A stretch of 64,000 bases of DNA from Micrasema longulum (taxonomy: Eukaryota > Arthropoda > Insecta > Trichoptera > Brachycentridae), in contig JAGVSM010001371.1 of NCBI GenBank assembly GCA_022494885.1, forward strand, positions 241,001 through 305,000. Direction: 5' to 3'. The notes under the pieces were generated by a model that was given only the letters and a program-made list of their open reading frames with translations, did not search any database and was not told where the DNA came from. Within the stretch, counting starts at the first letter, position 1. Each line of letters starts with the position of its first letter. The position numbers and the translations under genes are program-made. Below, piece by piece: positions 21,325 to 31,572 of the stretch.

Positions 21325-22025
21325 TTGTGGATTTGTGAGGACCCTGACGTTTCATGATCGCAAAGGGTCAATCAAATGTAAATTATTGGATATGTTATGA
21401 TTGTTCTGCGTTCTGCTAGGGTTTTCGAAAATACCCGCGTACTGAGAACTCTTCACAACTCTTTGGTGCGAAGTAGACTCGAGAGTAGCTCGATGATTCG
21501 GGGACCACATGAACTGAAGTATTCTCTTATGATATAAAAAATCCAAAAGGGATTTCTGAGGTATCTACACATGAGAGAGTGCGGGTATTATACTTGGCTC
21601 TACCCAATCGAGTTTCTCTAGGTATGCTTGGCTTCAATAGTTTAGTGACTATAAGGAATGTGTTTTTGACAACACTGTTTTATTGATTGTTGCGCCGTAT
21701 GGTCGATTATCTTGAGATTTTGATGGACATTGGTTTGTATGTTCCTGATACCTAAGGCAGCTTCAACCTAGCTTGTTTCGTATTTTCATATACTCGTACA
21801 AGACCAACCTGCTGACAGTTATGCCTGTTGGAAGGGCTACTGCTATACTGAACAGCATCGCTCTGGATTTTAATATGTTTCATTTATCCATGTAGGGCTT
21901 TTCCAGAGCAGGATTCTCCTACCACTTTAACGAGAGTCTCTTTCATGTGTTTAAAAAAATATAATATCAACGTCTTGAATTTAAGTATGTAATGTATGTG
22001 TTATTTTAAATAAATGAATTTATTG
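21325..22025 (+). mobile_element. LINE 3' fragment (family L-C)
   Basis: Although broken by stops, the + strand recovers the L-C protein: ENSSQLFGAK..., ARWFGDHMN, then ECGYYTWLYPIEFL, IGLYVPDT and PVGRATAILNS. The 3' tail is TTTAAATAAATGAATTTATT. Same family as 7532-7977 and 62345-63245. Confidence 0.7.
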
Positions 22026-22034
22026 AATACATAT

Positions 22035-22300
22035 TTAAATTTATTTCAACAGAGAGGGAAAAAGTTTTCGAGAAGAAATTTGGAAGTCTAGGCATTTACA
22101 GGGCTCATGACCTGTCGTTGGCTGGTTTAAGTGGCCACTTTACACACTGTGTAACATTCACCATTCTGCCCATGTTTGAACATCCACATTTCCTCAACTC
22201 TTCCATCTGTTGACTTTTGTGAAGAACAACTCCCTAGGGAGGAAATCCAGCCAGTCTGCAAGCATTTGGACATAATCAAACATTGTTATTGAATACAGCT
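22035..22300. repeat. FBk copy with internal deletion
   Basis: One arm (ATTTCAACAGAGAGGGAAAA to CTGTTGACTTTTGTGAAG) joins directly to ACAACTCCCTAGGGAGG and the AATCCAGCCAGTCTGCAAGC segment, skipping the middle of the monomer present at 61470-61890. Confidence 0.7.
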
Positions 22301-22304
22301 TAGG

Positions 22305-22550
22305 AAAATTCTTCTTGCGGTGTTTTATCAGGTCTCCCTGATGTTGGGGGGCCCATTTCCACATAATCTGAGTCTTTTTTGTATTGATATTAAGACTCAG
22401 ACAAGTCGAGTTTCCCTGAAGTGTGTCAACAATTTCCTGAAATTCACCAACAGACTTTTAAAAAAAAGCTGCATCATAATACGTGGCTGATATACCGCCT
22501 AAAACTATGTCACTTGCTAATCAAGTAAGCAAAATAATATTTTTGAGAAG
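22305..22550 (-). mobile_element. LINE RT fragment, reverse strand
   Basis: The - strand gives QVSDIVLGGISATYYDAAFF-like and NFQEIVDTLQGNSTCLSLNI then NTKKTQIMW, a reverse transcriptase palm region with one frameshift. The 22495-22545 part recurs at 24437-24485. Confidence 0.5.
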
Positions 22551-22554
22551 TATA

Positions 22555-23120
22555 CTAATATCGCTTTAAATATATGGCAAATAAATGGTTGTCACAAGAG
22601 GCAAAATTGGCAGTTCACAACGGAGTCCTGGTCCCATCCCTGATGTATGGGAGCGAAGTATGGACTTGGAAAAACAGGGATGAAAGTAAGCTGAATGCTG
22701 TCGAAATGCGATCTCTCAGGCGAATGTGTAGTAAAACTATGTACGATAGATGCACAAATGTTGAGATCCGTACATTATGTAAGGCTGAGACAAGCATTAT
22801 CGACAAAATCAAGAAAGAAGCTCTGCGCTGGTTTGGACATGTAGAACGAATGGACAGCGAGAGAACGGCTAAGAGTATTTACAATGCGAATGTTGATGGA
22901 TGCAGAAATAGAGGAAGACCGAGAAAGACATGGCATGACCAAATCCAACAAATACTTAAAGATGGACATGTCAAAGTCGGAATAATCGGCGCGCGTGCAT
23001 GAGAAGATGTATGAATGTAGAGGAAGCGAGATCTGTATGCAAAGATAGAGTGTTGTGGCGTTCTATCCTCTCTGCCTACCCTTACGGGGAAACGGCGTGA
23101 TGGTTTGTTTGTTTGCTTTA
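22555..23120 (+). mobile_element. RTE-like LINE 3' fragment
   Basis: The frame at 22574-23002 encodes KLAVHNGVLVPSLMYGSEVW, RSLRRMCSKTMYDRCTNVEI and ALRWFGHVERMDSERTAKSI ... NRGRPRKTWHDQIQQILKDG. It is the best preserved RTE remnant here (142 codons open). The 3' UTR CCTCTCTGCCTACCCTTACG ends in GTTTGTTTGTTTG. It has no EN domain and is non-autonomous. Confidence 0.85.
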
Positions 23121-23506
23121 AATATTATGTAAATATGGGATACTTTAACTGAATTGCTCGTAACTTTTGATTTGTTGCGATAAAAAATAAAGGTGGAACA
23201 ATTGATTTTTTAAAAAGGCCTTTGTGACAAATTAAACGAACGTTTTCATGACTATTTGTAGTGAAAGATCAAAAAATTTCATATTCATAAATATAATACA
23301 TATTCATAAGGATTCGTGAATATTCCGCGAAGAATTGCATTACATTTTAATTAATTATCTGCTCTAGAAAGGTTAGGAATTACAAAAAATAATAAGTGAA
23401 AAATATGAATATATTTTACCTCAAAAAATAAATTCCTAAATTTTAGAAATAATATTCATTATAAGTTTGTTTCAATGTTTTAATTTCTTCTCAATACAAA
23501 AAATAA
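23121..23506. other. gene-free AT-rich stretch
   Basis: Nothing recognised. Confidence 0.35.
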
Positions 23507-23640
23507 CGTTTTGGAACTTAGCGCTTTATTTATATCTTATTTTTGTTTATCTGATTAATTTGTTAAGATAACTTGTCGAATTATTTTTAATATCTCGAAA
23601 ATGAAAAAAAGTTATTACCCAGTCGTAAAATTGATTTAAA
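23507..23640 (+). promoter_or_regulatory. duplicated 5' flank of the gene B leader exon (copy 1)
   Basis: TTTTGGAACTTAGCGCTTTA and TTATTTTTGTTTATCTG recur, with small changes, at 26145-26200 upstream of the gene B leader. This implies that promoter and exon were duplicated together. No TATA box is obvious. Confidence 0.45.
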
Positions 23641-23682
23641 ATGCAGAAAGTCTTATTACTTATGTGTGTGTTCTTCTTAGGG
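23641..23682 (+). pseudogene. orphan signal-peptide exon (paralogue of gene B exon 1)
   Basis: ATG begins a 14-codon exon, MQKVLLLMCVFFLG, ending at GGG|GTAATT in phase 0. It differs at only a few codons from 26284-26325 (MQKVLLLMCVSLLG). No CBM14 second exon lies between the two copies. It is either the stranded leader of a lost gene or an alternative first exon for gene B. Confidence 0.6.
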
Positions 23683-23687
23683 GTAAT

Positions 23688-24155
23688 TTTTTTTTTCGAA
23701 TTAGAAATTCAATAACATGTAATGAGGAAGTTCAGTGTCTTTTTTTTCTTTTTTTATTTGTAAATAGAATATTTAACAAAGTCAATTATTTTTATATTTA
23801 ATTTTCATACGCTAAAACAATACTCACAGATTCAAAATCTACTCCTACTCAAATGAAAGACATACCCTTTACAATACATCACATACAAATAATAAAATCA
23901 CTAGATCCTAAACACAAAGACAACTCAAACAAATACAAACTCATACCACTTTTAGACAGAAGGATTTTGAGTATTATTTAATTAAAATCTAAAACCTTTT
24001 TTCACTATCGATTAAAACAATTAGAAACGAGAAAATGTTTGAAAAGGCTATAAAAAAAATAGAAAGTGGAGCTAGGTAGAAGTAAAATGGATTGTCTCAT
24101 TCGCCCAAACCAATATTGAATCTACTTCTCCTCAAGTGTATAGCTTATGCTAGGT
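23688..24155. other. gene-free AT-rich stretch
   Basis: Nothing recognised downstream of the orphan exon; in particular, no cysteine-rich frame. Confidence 0.4.
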
Positions 24156-24159
24156 TTTT

Positions 24160-24405
24160 GTTATTTTCGTTGTACCTTTTGTAATATAAATAACATAAAT
24201 GTACATATATACCTTGTTTTTAAAACAGTTAGAATTTATTTTGTTAATTATCTCTGTTAAGTTAGTCGTCTTTGTTTATTCTCAAATATAAAAACATCTC
24301 AAAAAAGTGTATCGTTAAGTGTCCTCGGCACGGGTATCAGTGAGGTCACATTATGTTTATTTTTGTTTATAGTTTGTAAAATATGAATAAATAAATAAAA
24401 TAAAA
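24160..24405 (+). mobile_element. LINE 3' tail (L-B-like)
   Basis: It ends with CTCGGCACGGGTATCAGTGA then GGTCACATTATG and AAATAAATAAATAAAAT, paralleling the L-B tail hairpin at about 5388-5425. Confidence 0.55.
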
Positions 24406-24651
24406 CCAATGTGTAAATGTTGTGAATGATTGACTCTACCTAAAACCATGTCACTTGTTGACCAAGTAAGCAATAACATATTTTGACAGACAGACGCTTC
24501 TATGTTCACTCGTATTGCCATAGGTCGTAACGTCCGATTTATTTCTGGATTTAGTGTGATAAAAAATGTTTTTGAAAGGCTTATGTTACAAATTGTATAC
24601 TGTTCGATGATAAATTGTCGTTTGCTTTTTACATAAATGAGATTGATAGAA

Positions 24652-24685
24652 GGGCATCATGGCATCATGGCATCATGGCTCATGG
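24652..24685. repeat. GGCATCAT microsatellite
   Basis: Three direct copies of GGCATCAT plus a partial fourth. Confidence 0.7.
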
Positions 24686-24789
24686 TTTTGAATACCAGAT
24701 GCACCAATGCCCATCAGACTGGCCCAGAATCGAGAGAAGTTGCCAGTAATGGTCGCTGACCTCCGAAAGGAGTGGCACGAAAAGAAGAA

Positions 24790-24920
24790 GAAAGCATTGA
24801 CAGGGCTGATGACCAGTTATTGTGCCACTTTAAACATCGTGTCACATTCATTATTCCGCCTACGTTTAAACATTTACATTTCCTCAACTCTTCCATCTAT
24901 TGACTTTTTGGAAATGCTCA
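24790..24920. repeat. FBk partial arm
   Basis: A degenerate arm: ACAGGGCTGATGACCAGTTA, GTGCCACTTTAAACATCGTG and CTCAACTCTTCCATCTATTG. Confidence 0.55.
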
Positions 24921-25613
24921 AATAATTTGTGATTTAAAAACCTACATATCTGGAAAAAAACTCTACTATTAGGTACTGGTCTACAAGATTCGCACATATA
25001 AAAAAAATAGTAAAATACTAATGTGGTTTATAAATTGAGTAAACATTAGCTTTCGAAATATATTCCCTCAACCTGCGGCCAATTGGTCTGTGTTTGAAAG
25101 AACGGACTTTAGTCTGTTGCGAGCGTTTGCCAGATACTTTTCTCTTCAAAATTACTAAAATATCTACATATATAGACGCTAAGATACTGCACAAATCGAT
25201 CTCAAGAAGCGATGGTATAACCTTTCAGCGGTAAGTAATGTTCTTATCTAAATCAATGCTTGTTTAATAGCTATTTTAATGTTAAAAAATGTTATTTTAA
25301 TACATTACCAATTCTTGAGCTATCTTTTATCTCCGTCCTGCTCAGTTAGTAAGGCGCGTAGTGAAACGACAAAGGTGACGCGTATGCGGAAGGGAGCAAC
25401 ATACTGAATAGAACTTACAGTAGCCGATGTAAAACGTCCGTGTTTTTTACTGTACTAATTGTTTTGCCAGTCAAAGTCGACGTGACGATACTTGCTCTCT
25501 CCGCTGGTCAATCCTTGTTCTTTAGAGACAAATTTTTGCTCAGATTAGTATGGAATGTTATCTCTATATATTATATCTAAATGTAAAAAAACATTAATAA
25601 ATTTTAGATTCCA
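24921..25613. other. gene-free stretch
   Basis: Mostly AT-rich. The 25320-25540 part is slightly richer in GC but shows no open frame or repeat I recognise. Confidence 0.35.
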
Positions 25614-26052
25614 TAATTGAACGTAGTAATGCAGAAAGCAGCCAGTCCACAATTTCGGAAAAATGATATATTGATGTTATCGGTTGCAGTAAGCTTGATT
25701 CTATGTTTTGCTTAAAACAGCCAGACCGTTTTCATATAAAAAACTGTATTAATCACCTCCGGAAAAGGTGTTGATCACAATAACGGCATTTCTCAATTTG
25801 CAGAAAACACCCACAAAACTAGAAAAATCTTATGGTACTTTTAAAATCTTTTAAACTGATCAAATACACAATAAGATTCTTGTTTGTGAAATATAAAAAA
25901 AAAATTATGTATTCATTGTTTATCGTTTGTTAAAGTGAAAAACATTCAAACTATTGTGTAGATTTTATAATTCACTCTTTTCACAAAATGGCTATTATCT
26001 CAGTTCACTTTTCTATGGCTGGCTGCTTTCTGTATAACTACGTTCAATTATA
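25614..26052. mobile_element. MITE-M1, second full copy
   Basis: The ends TTGAACGTAGTAATGCAGAA and GGCTGCTTTCTGTATAACTA then CGTTCAA are inverted repeats, and the interior matches 6297-6704. It is flanked by TAAT/ATTA-like bases. It sits just upstream of the gene B leader region. Confidence 0.75.
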
Positions 26053-26144
26053 GGTTACGTTATTTTGAGAATTGATAGTATGTACGTTTTAATATTTAAA
26101 AAATAATGATAATATTTTAAAACCATCTTTTGAGCATTTTGGAA

Positions 26145-26283
26145 CTTAGCGTTTTATTTACATGTTATTTTTGTTTATCTGTTACTTTTGTAGAGATAAC
26201 TCCTTTAAATTATTTTACACAACTCAAATATTGATTTGAAGTTGATTTACCAAGTGATACATAAGTTGTTCAATCTATTAAAA
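26145..26283 (+). promoter_or_regulatory. 5' flank of gene B leader exon (copy 2)
   Basis: It shares TTTTGGAACTTAGCG and TTATTTTTGTTTATCTG with 23507-23560. It is presumed to contain the gene B promoter; no TATA box was seen. Confidence 0.4.
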
Positions 26284-26325
26284 ATGCAGAAAGTTTTATT
26301 ACTTATGTGTGTGTCCTTATTAGGG
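26284..26325 (+). CDS. gene B exon 1: signal peptide
   Basis: A 42-nt exon, MQKVLLLMCVSLLG, ends at GGG|GTAATT in phase 0. Joined to exon 2 at 30728 it gives ...LLGVYA|SIKNED, a good signal peptide with cleavage after VYA. The exon assignment is inferred from the pattern of genes A, C and D; the intron would be 4.4 kb. Confidence 0.6.
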
Positions 26326-26439
26326 GTAATTTTTGAATTTATTTTAAAAATTTTACATAATATCCACGAGTGTGTAATTAAAAAAATTCAAACTAAGTCT
26401 TAGTAAAACATTTAAGTTTCTTAGTGAAAATTCTTGATG

Positions 26440-26695
26440 AAAGTTCATTGTAATTTAATATACAAATAAAAGACGAGTGATACTTTAATCCACAAATTTG
26501 TAAAATCTAGTGATCGGTTTCATATAATTTTGAATTATCTATCTTTACCTCTGTTCTGTATAAATACAGTGATCGTTAATAAAGATACCAGTCTCGAAGA
26601 TATCGAGAAAGCGATGAAACCGGTCACTGGATTTTCCAAATTTGTGGATTAAAGTATTACTTGTCTTTTATTTATAAAATAAATCTTAGTTATTG
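26440..26695. repeat. Penelope-like hairpin repeat (gene B intron)
   Basis: Arms of about 75 bp are inverted: AATAAAAGACGAGTGATACT then TTAATCCACAAATTTG on the left, and CAAATTTGTGGATTAAAGTA then TTACTTGTCTTTTATT on the right. Inside is GTCTCGAAGATATCGAG...GATGAAACCGGTCACTGG. GAAGATGAAACCGGTC-type motifs are common at the ends of Penelope-like elements, but no coding region is present. Related pieces are at 61985-62135 and 63420-63500. Confidence 0.45.
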
Positions 26696-26699
26696 GGTA

Positions 26700-27244
26700 A
26701 TTTAACAAGAATATTACAGAAGAAAACATGAAAATACTTTCAAACAATACATTTATAGTGATATCTTACCGAGCATATTTTTTTTTGGCTGGGATCTGTC
26801 ACAATATGTCTTTACAGGTTGCAGTTACGTCAGGAGCTTGAATAGCATCGACCCCTTCCTCTGCATAAAGCATAAAGGCTTTATATAAACTATTTTTTCT
26901 CTTAAAACAAATTAAATTATAAATATTTTACTATTAAAAGTTGTTTAAAGGAAAAAACTAATTTTACTTTATTTTTTATTTTTATATATGCCTCCACTCA
27001 TTTGCGAGTGATTTTGGCTCCTTAAAACTATAATAAGAAAGTTGAAGAATGTTAAAGAATAAAAAATAGCTTTAATGAAACGACGACATAAAATTCCCCG
27101 GAATTTTTTCAATAATGTGAGACGTTTAGAATCAGAATTAAATAGTTATGTGATAATAATAAAAACGTTTTGCATACTTATACAAGTATTTTGAAGGAAT
27201 TTGCTTTTGTCGTTCACATTGCCGAAGTAAAGACATTTTGTTTT
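26700..27244. other. gene-free stretch in gene B intron
   Basis: AT-rich; nothing recognised. Confidence 0.35.
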
Positions 27245-27680
27245 TTTAAAAAAAAAAAATATTTATCAACCCTTACCGGATTACATTCATTTTACAAAAA
27301 ATATTAATATTTTTTTTTTACTCTGTTGTTGATAATATTTTTTTTACATCTTTCGAAAAGAGTCTTTAGTTTAGTTTTGTCTGTTAGTTTATTGTGTAAT
27401 TTCAGTCCCTTGTTCATTAGTCTCGTTTTAGAAGGTTGTATATAATATTTTTCTAATATTCTCGTATTGTGTCCATGTTCACTACAATTTTTTTAAAAGT
27501 TTTAGTTCTTCGTCTACAATTACATCAGTGGCTTATTTATGGATACATTTGAATGATTCTAGTTGAAAGAGTTCCGTTATATTGAATTGCTTAGTTTGAT
27601 AAAATAGTTTTTTTGTTAGATAGGGGAGGTCTACTAACTGAAATATTTTAACATTATTTTTGGTACGTGTACTTGTACAC
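27245..27680 (-). mobile_element. LINE 3' fragment (family L-H)
   Basis: It shares ACCGGATTACATTCATTTTA, TTAGTTTATTGTGTAATTTC and TTCATTAGTCTCG with 38345-38690. The - strand reads as a LINE C-terminus with an NKLPEKTK-type motif (clearest in the 38.5 kb copy). Confidence 0.5.
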
Positions 27681-27774
27681 ACACAAATCTGGATTTTCTC
27701 TCAAGGGGGAGTAGGTATATATTTTTATTTATATCCCTACAAAGATGAGGTAGAATTTTTTTCAAATTCAGGAT

Positions 27775-27945
27775 TATGGATATTCGAGCGTTTACAGGGC
27801 TTATGACCTGTCATTGGCTGGGTTAAGTGGCCACTTTAAGGAGGTACTACAACATTCCATGGTTTCTCAATTCGTAACATATATACAAAAATCAAAAATG
27901 TTACCTGTGTGGATATTCGCTAATAAGCGGAATGGGGAATGTTAA
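27775..27945. repeat. FBk short foldback
   Basis: The left arm (GCGTTTACAGGGCTTATGAC ... GGCCACTTTAAGG) is followed within 150 bp by a truncated inverted arm (AGCGGAATGGGGAATGTTAA). Confidence 0.55.
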
Positions 27946-27959
27946 ATATTTTATTTTGT

Positions 27960-28230
27960 TTTCTTTGTAGTCCGTTCATGTCATTTTGATTTTCTGTTCC
28001 CCATAGTTTTTGCATGTAAAATATTTTAATTTTTACATTGGCTTCATACATTAGAATTTTTCCCGTTTTTGGAACAAAGTTTTTGATCTAAAAAAAAGAC
28101 TCGATAATGTCACCACTTTGCTAATTAAATTGTTGATATCAATTTTCCATGTCTATTGTCTGTCTATTATTAGTCCTAAGTATTTAACATGTTCAATTTT
28201 AGTTATTATCAATAAGTGCGAAGAACGAAT
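27960..28230 (-). mobile_element. LINE RT fragment
   Basis: The - strand reads IEHVKYLGLIIDRQ, TWKIDINNLISKVVTLSSLF and RSKTLF, matching the LINE KYLG..ID..L.W..HI motif after the palm. Stops are present. It may belong with 27245-27680, separated by the FBk insertion. Confidence 0.6.
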
Positions 28231-28389
28231 TTTACTTACTTTCATTTAAGTGCAGTTCCCCTAAGTCAAAGGAGAAACTCAATCTAATTATTTTAAAAAG
28301 TATTTTTTATAATTCTTCATTTAATATTTATTAAACATTTTTTTTACAAAAGAAACACATAATTTACAAAATTACAGTCTTCCTTTGTT

Positions 28390-28724
28390 GTGGCGTCTGG
28401 TAGACAAAATTATTATGTAAATTCTCCAATCGTCAGACTACACCGGCTCGGAAAGGAGTAAAATTAATTTATATGTTTCGTTTTCCACTGTCAGTTTTAA
28501 GATTGAAAACTATTACGGCTTACGGAAAAATTAAAAAAACAAATAAAAATAAAGTCGGATAACGCGTTTCTACAAAATACCTTAAATAATAAACCTTCGT
28601 TACAACAATAAACTAAAAAAGTTTTAAATAATGTTAATACTAAAAAAAAACGTCTTTAATTTTTTAATATTTTATTGTGATGGAAAACTTTGGGTAAAAA
28701 TATATAAATAAATAAATGCTGTAT
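28390..28724 (+). mobile_element. LINE 3' fragment
   Basis: VNSPIVRLHRLGKE-like coding at about 28410-28465 is followed by an AT-rich UTR ending TATATAAATAAATAAATG. Same C-terminal motif as 1-424 and 60735-61190. Confidence 0.5.
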
Positions 28725-28737
28725 GTTCTTAAGCAGA

Positions 28738-29462
28738 CGACAAGGTGAAATAATTTAATTAGATGAATCTCACCTGTATAAATAAAGGTTTCAGCTCTTT
28801 AACTTCACAAACATCAACAGATGAAAAAATTAAAGGAATATAGATGTTCAAATATAAGCAGAATGGTGAATGTTACACAGTGTGTAAAGTGGCCACTTAA
28901 ACCAGCCATTGACAGGTCATAAGCCTTGTAGATGCCTAGACTTCTATATTACCTTTTCTTAAATGTTATTCATCTCTGTTGTAATATGTTAATATAAACC
29001 GCTCCCCAGGGAGTTGAATCCAGTCCTTGTCTACAAAAATTTGGACAAATTCGAAATATTGTTGATAAATTACCTGGTCCATGAAGAAGTATACAAATTG
29101 AAAAAATAACATTTTCAGGCGTTGCCTTGTATGTAGGTGAAATAATTCAATTAGATGAATCTCACCCGCAAAAATAAAGGTTTCAGCTCTTTAACTTCAC
29201 AAAATCAACAGATGAAAGAATTGAGGGAATATAGATGTTCAAATATAGGCAGAATGGTGAATGTTACACAGTGTGTAAAGTGGCCACTTAAACCAGCCAT
29301 TGACAGGTCATAAGCCCTGTAGATGCCTAGACTTCTATATTACGTTTTCTTAAATGTTCTTCATCTCTGTTGTAATATGTTAATATAAACAGCTCCCCAG
29401 GGAGTTGAATCCAGTCCTTGTCTACAAAAATTTGGACAAACTCAAAATATTGTTGATACCTG
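28738..29462. repeat. FBk head-to-tail tandem (~1.9 monomers)
   Basis: Two forward monomers lie in tandem with a period of 392 bp (GGTGAAATAATT at 28744 and 29136). They are highly similar, including GTGTAAAGTGGCCACTTAAA and GCTCCCCAGGGAG. This shows that FBk can exist as a tandem repeat as well as a foldback. Confidence 0.8.
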
Positions 29463-29925
29463 AGGATTTACTTTTTAAATGAATCCCGAAATTACAGAAA
29501 GTGAGGCGCCGTTTGTAATAAAGCAAACTCGTCGGCAATTTTGGCAAACAAAGCGACTATTGCGGGGTTAACACATTTCGGCAATATTGTTATTTTTAGC
29601 CACATATTGATCGCTATTCGCAAAAATCAGTGTTACATTGTTTTTAGTCAGGTTGCTTGGTTTTTAGTTAACATATCGAGTTATAACATAAAATCCGAAA
29701 GTTTGAGGTCTTTAAAATATCATTTTAAATGTGAGAATATCACTTTTGGATGATTCTGACACAAACGCATTTTTTTCGATTTTGTGTGTAGACACATTTT
29801 TGCACGACACCATCCATATATCAACAGTTATTTTCGTCTTCCGGTAGTAGGTATTTCTAGTCATTATTTTTCAGTTAATTTTTATATAATTCTTTATTTC
29901 AAAATACGTCATCATTCACTAGTCA
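29463..29925. other. gene-free stretch in gene B intron
   Basis: It contains a 70-codon open frame (29541-29753) without a recognisable domain. Confidence 0.35.
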
Positions 29926-30070
29926 AATCGGGTTTGGTTCCGTGGTTAGTTTGCGAAATAACGGATCGGTGGTCCAAGATTCATATCCCACTCTACCCCA
30001 ACTTGATTCCCATTTCCTTATACTGCGTTATTTGCGACTCGTTGAAAATGGCACAGAGTCTACATCACTT
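29926..30070 (+). mobile_element. SINE-B copy
   Basis: tRNA-like GGTTCCGTGGTTAGTTTGCG ... GTCCAAGATTCATATCCCAC and the body CTCTACCCCAACTTGATTCC, as at 11125-11330. Confidence 0.6.
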
Positions 30071-30544
30071 AGACGCACTTGAAGTTGGTAGTAGTTAGTA
30101 AAATGCAGAAATTGTTTTATAGTTTTAGCAACAATTTGACGCATGTGTTGGAAAAAGTTGTGATAACAATAAATTGTATTTCACTAAGTCTGTCTATTTT
30201 ACTACATATTAAAATAGCAAATGCATTTCTACAAACAAATATAAATTCCTCTAAATACACTACTGTGGGATTTAGTTTCACATTAAACTGGATAATGCAA
30301 GTATGTATAATAAAAGCCATGATACTTCTGGTTCTGTCTATAAAAATCTTCTGGAATTTGTTGATACCCCTACAGAAGTTTTTGGGGGAGTAAAATGACG
30401 GGCCAGGTCTTTTACATCCACATTCATTTTATAAACAGCACAGATATATTAAATTGAAAATATCCATAAAAAAATAAGAAAATACTAGAGTTTATACTAT
30501 TTACTCAAATATTTAAATTTTCAGATCATTTCCTAAAAGTCGTA
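30071..30544. other. gene-free stretch in gene B intron
   Basis: ATG at 30102 begins MQKLFY, superficially like the gene B leader, but it runs into a 104-codon low-complexity frame with no donor at the expected point. Nothing else was seen. Confidence 0.35.
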
Positions 30545-30650
30545 AATAGCTTGTGCCGGAAAAATGGAAATCGAGTTGTAGTAGAGTGGGATTTGAATCT
30601 GGGAACTTTGGTCCGTGGGTCCACAATACTACTTCGTGACCATGACCCGA
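30545..30650 (-). mobile_element. SINE-B copy, reverse
   Basis: The reverse complement reads GGTCACGAAGTAGTATTGTG, ACCAAAGTTCCCAGATTCAA and ATCCCACTCTACTACAACTC, matching the SINE-B head and body. It lies just upstream of gene B exon 2. Confidence 0.55.
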
Positions 30651-30727
30651 TTCAAATTATTGATGAAAACAAAGATAAAAAAAAAACTTGCGTATGTGTA
30701 GAGCTAAAATATATTGTTTTTTTAAAG

Positions 30728-31572
30728 GTTTATGCATCAATCAAGAATGAGGACCCTAAACCAGAAACACAGATGGCCTCACATACACAACTAACAAGTC
30801 TCTAGGAGCACTCGTTACAAGCGAAGGAAAGAGCTGTATCAAACCTGGACCAATGTGTGAAGATTGCAAAAAGGTTTCATTCTGCGTTCAGATGCCCGGG
30901 GGAACTTGGTTGAAGGAAGACCTGGACGATTGCCCCGAAAGAGAGACCTGCCTCGAGGCTACAGGAAAATGCACTGCAGACAAAAATCCGTCGTGCGATA
31001 CTGAAACCCCAGCATTCAAGTTCTCTTGTCATCAAATCGGAACGTTTCCAGACCCTTCCAACTGTCAGAAGTATCATATGTGTGTGCCCGACAGCAACGG
31101 GATGGTCAACAAGATTCCGAAATCCCTCAAATGTGACAACGGATTTTACTACGATTCTTTGACTACTTTGTGCCGTAAAAAAATAGTCGGCGGATCTTGT
31201 CCGGTCCTTTCGACAAACTGCACGAAATCGGGAGCCACTGGAGCGGTTCCATCGAACCCAAGCCTTTATTACATTTGTTTAAAAGACGTAATAACAAACT
31301 CTCCACATATCTTCGTCTGTCCAGACAACGAGTTTTACGACTCCGCCACGGAATCTTGCAAAGATTTTACCCCAATTCCTCTAGCGTTGACTTCTGACGG
31401 CAAATGTTTGGCACCCGGATTATTCTCTAGAGCTGATTGCAAGGAGTACACACATTGCGGGGCTTTCGGTGATCTTCCATCTACTTATTTGTGTGGAGAG
31501 GGCATGTACTACAACTTTAAAGAGGAATCGTGCGAAGATATGACCTGTTCTCTTTTTAAAGACAGGTGGTGA
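30728..31572 (+). CDS. gene B exon 2: CBM14-type protein with -1 frameshift
   Basis: The acceptor TTTAAAG|GTT at 30728 gives VYASIKNEDPKPET..., aligning with gene C exon 2 (VSSLTKNESN...). This frame stops at 30803-30805, while the homologous protein (NKSLGALVTSEGKSC onward) continues one frame earlier, open from 30760 to the stop at 31572. The exon is 845 nt; one extra base would give 846 nt and a 295-aa protein, exactly the length of gene C. The cysteine blocks are intact (MCEDCKKVSFCVQ; GTFPDPSNCQKYHMC; NPSLYYIC; DGKCLAPG; terminal SLFKDRW). It is the closest paralogue of gene C. It is either a recent pseudogene, an assembly error, or uses an unseen splice form. Confidence 0.75.

Noticed and set aside
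22305..23120. 5'-inverted (twin-primed) RTE copy
   Set aside because: The reverse-strand RT piece is not clearly from the same family as the forward RTE fragment, so two separate insertions are simpler.
28738..29462. CRISPR-like or tandem gene array
   Set aside because: The repeat unit is ~392 bp, non-coding and dispersed elsewhere; this is eukaryotic repeat DNA.
30102..30393. Alternative gene B start (MQKLFY...)
   Set aside because: It resembles the leader only over a few codons, has no donor at the homologous position and lacks the conserved upstream DNA shared by 23507 and 26145.
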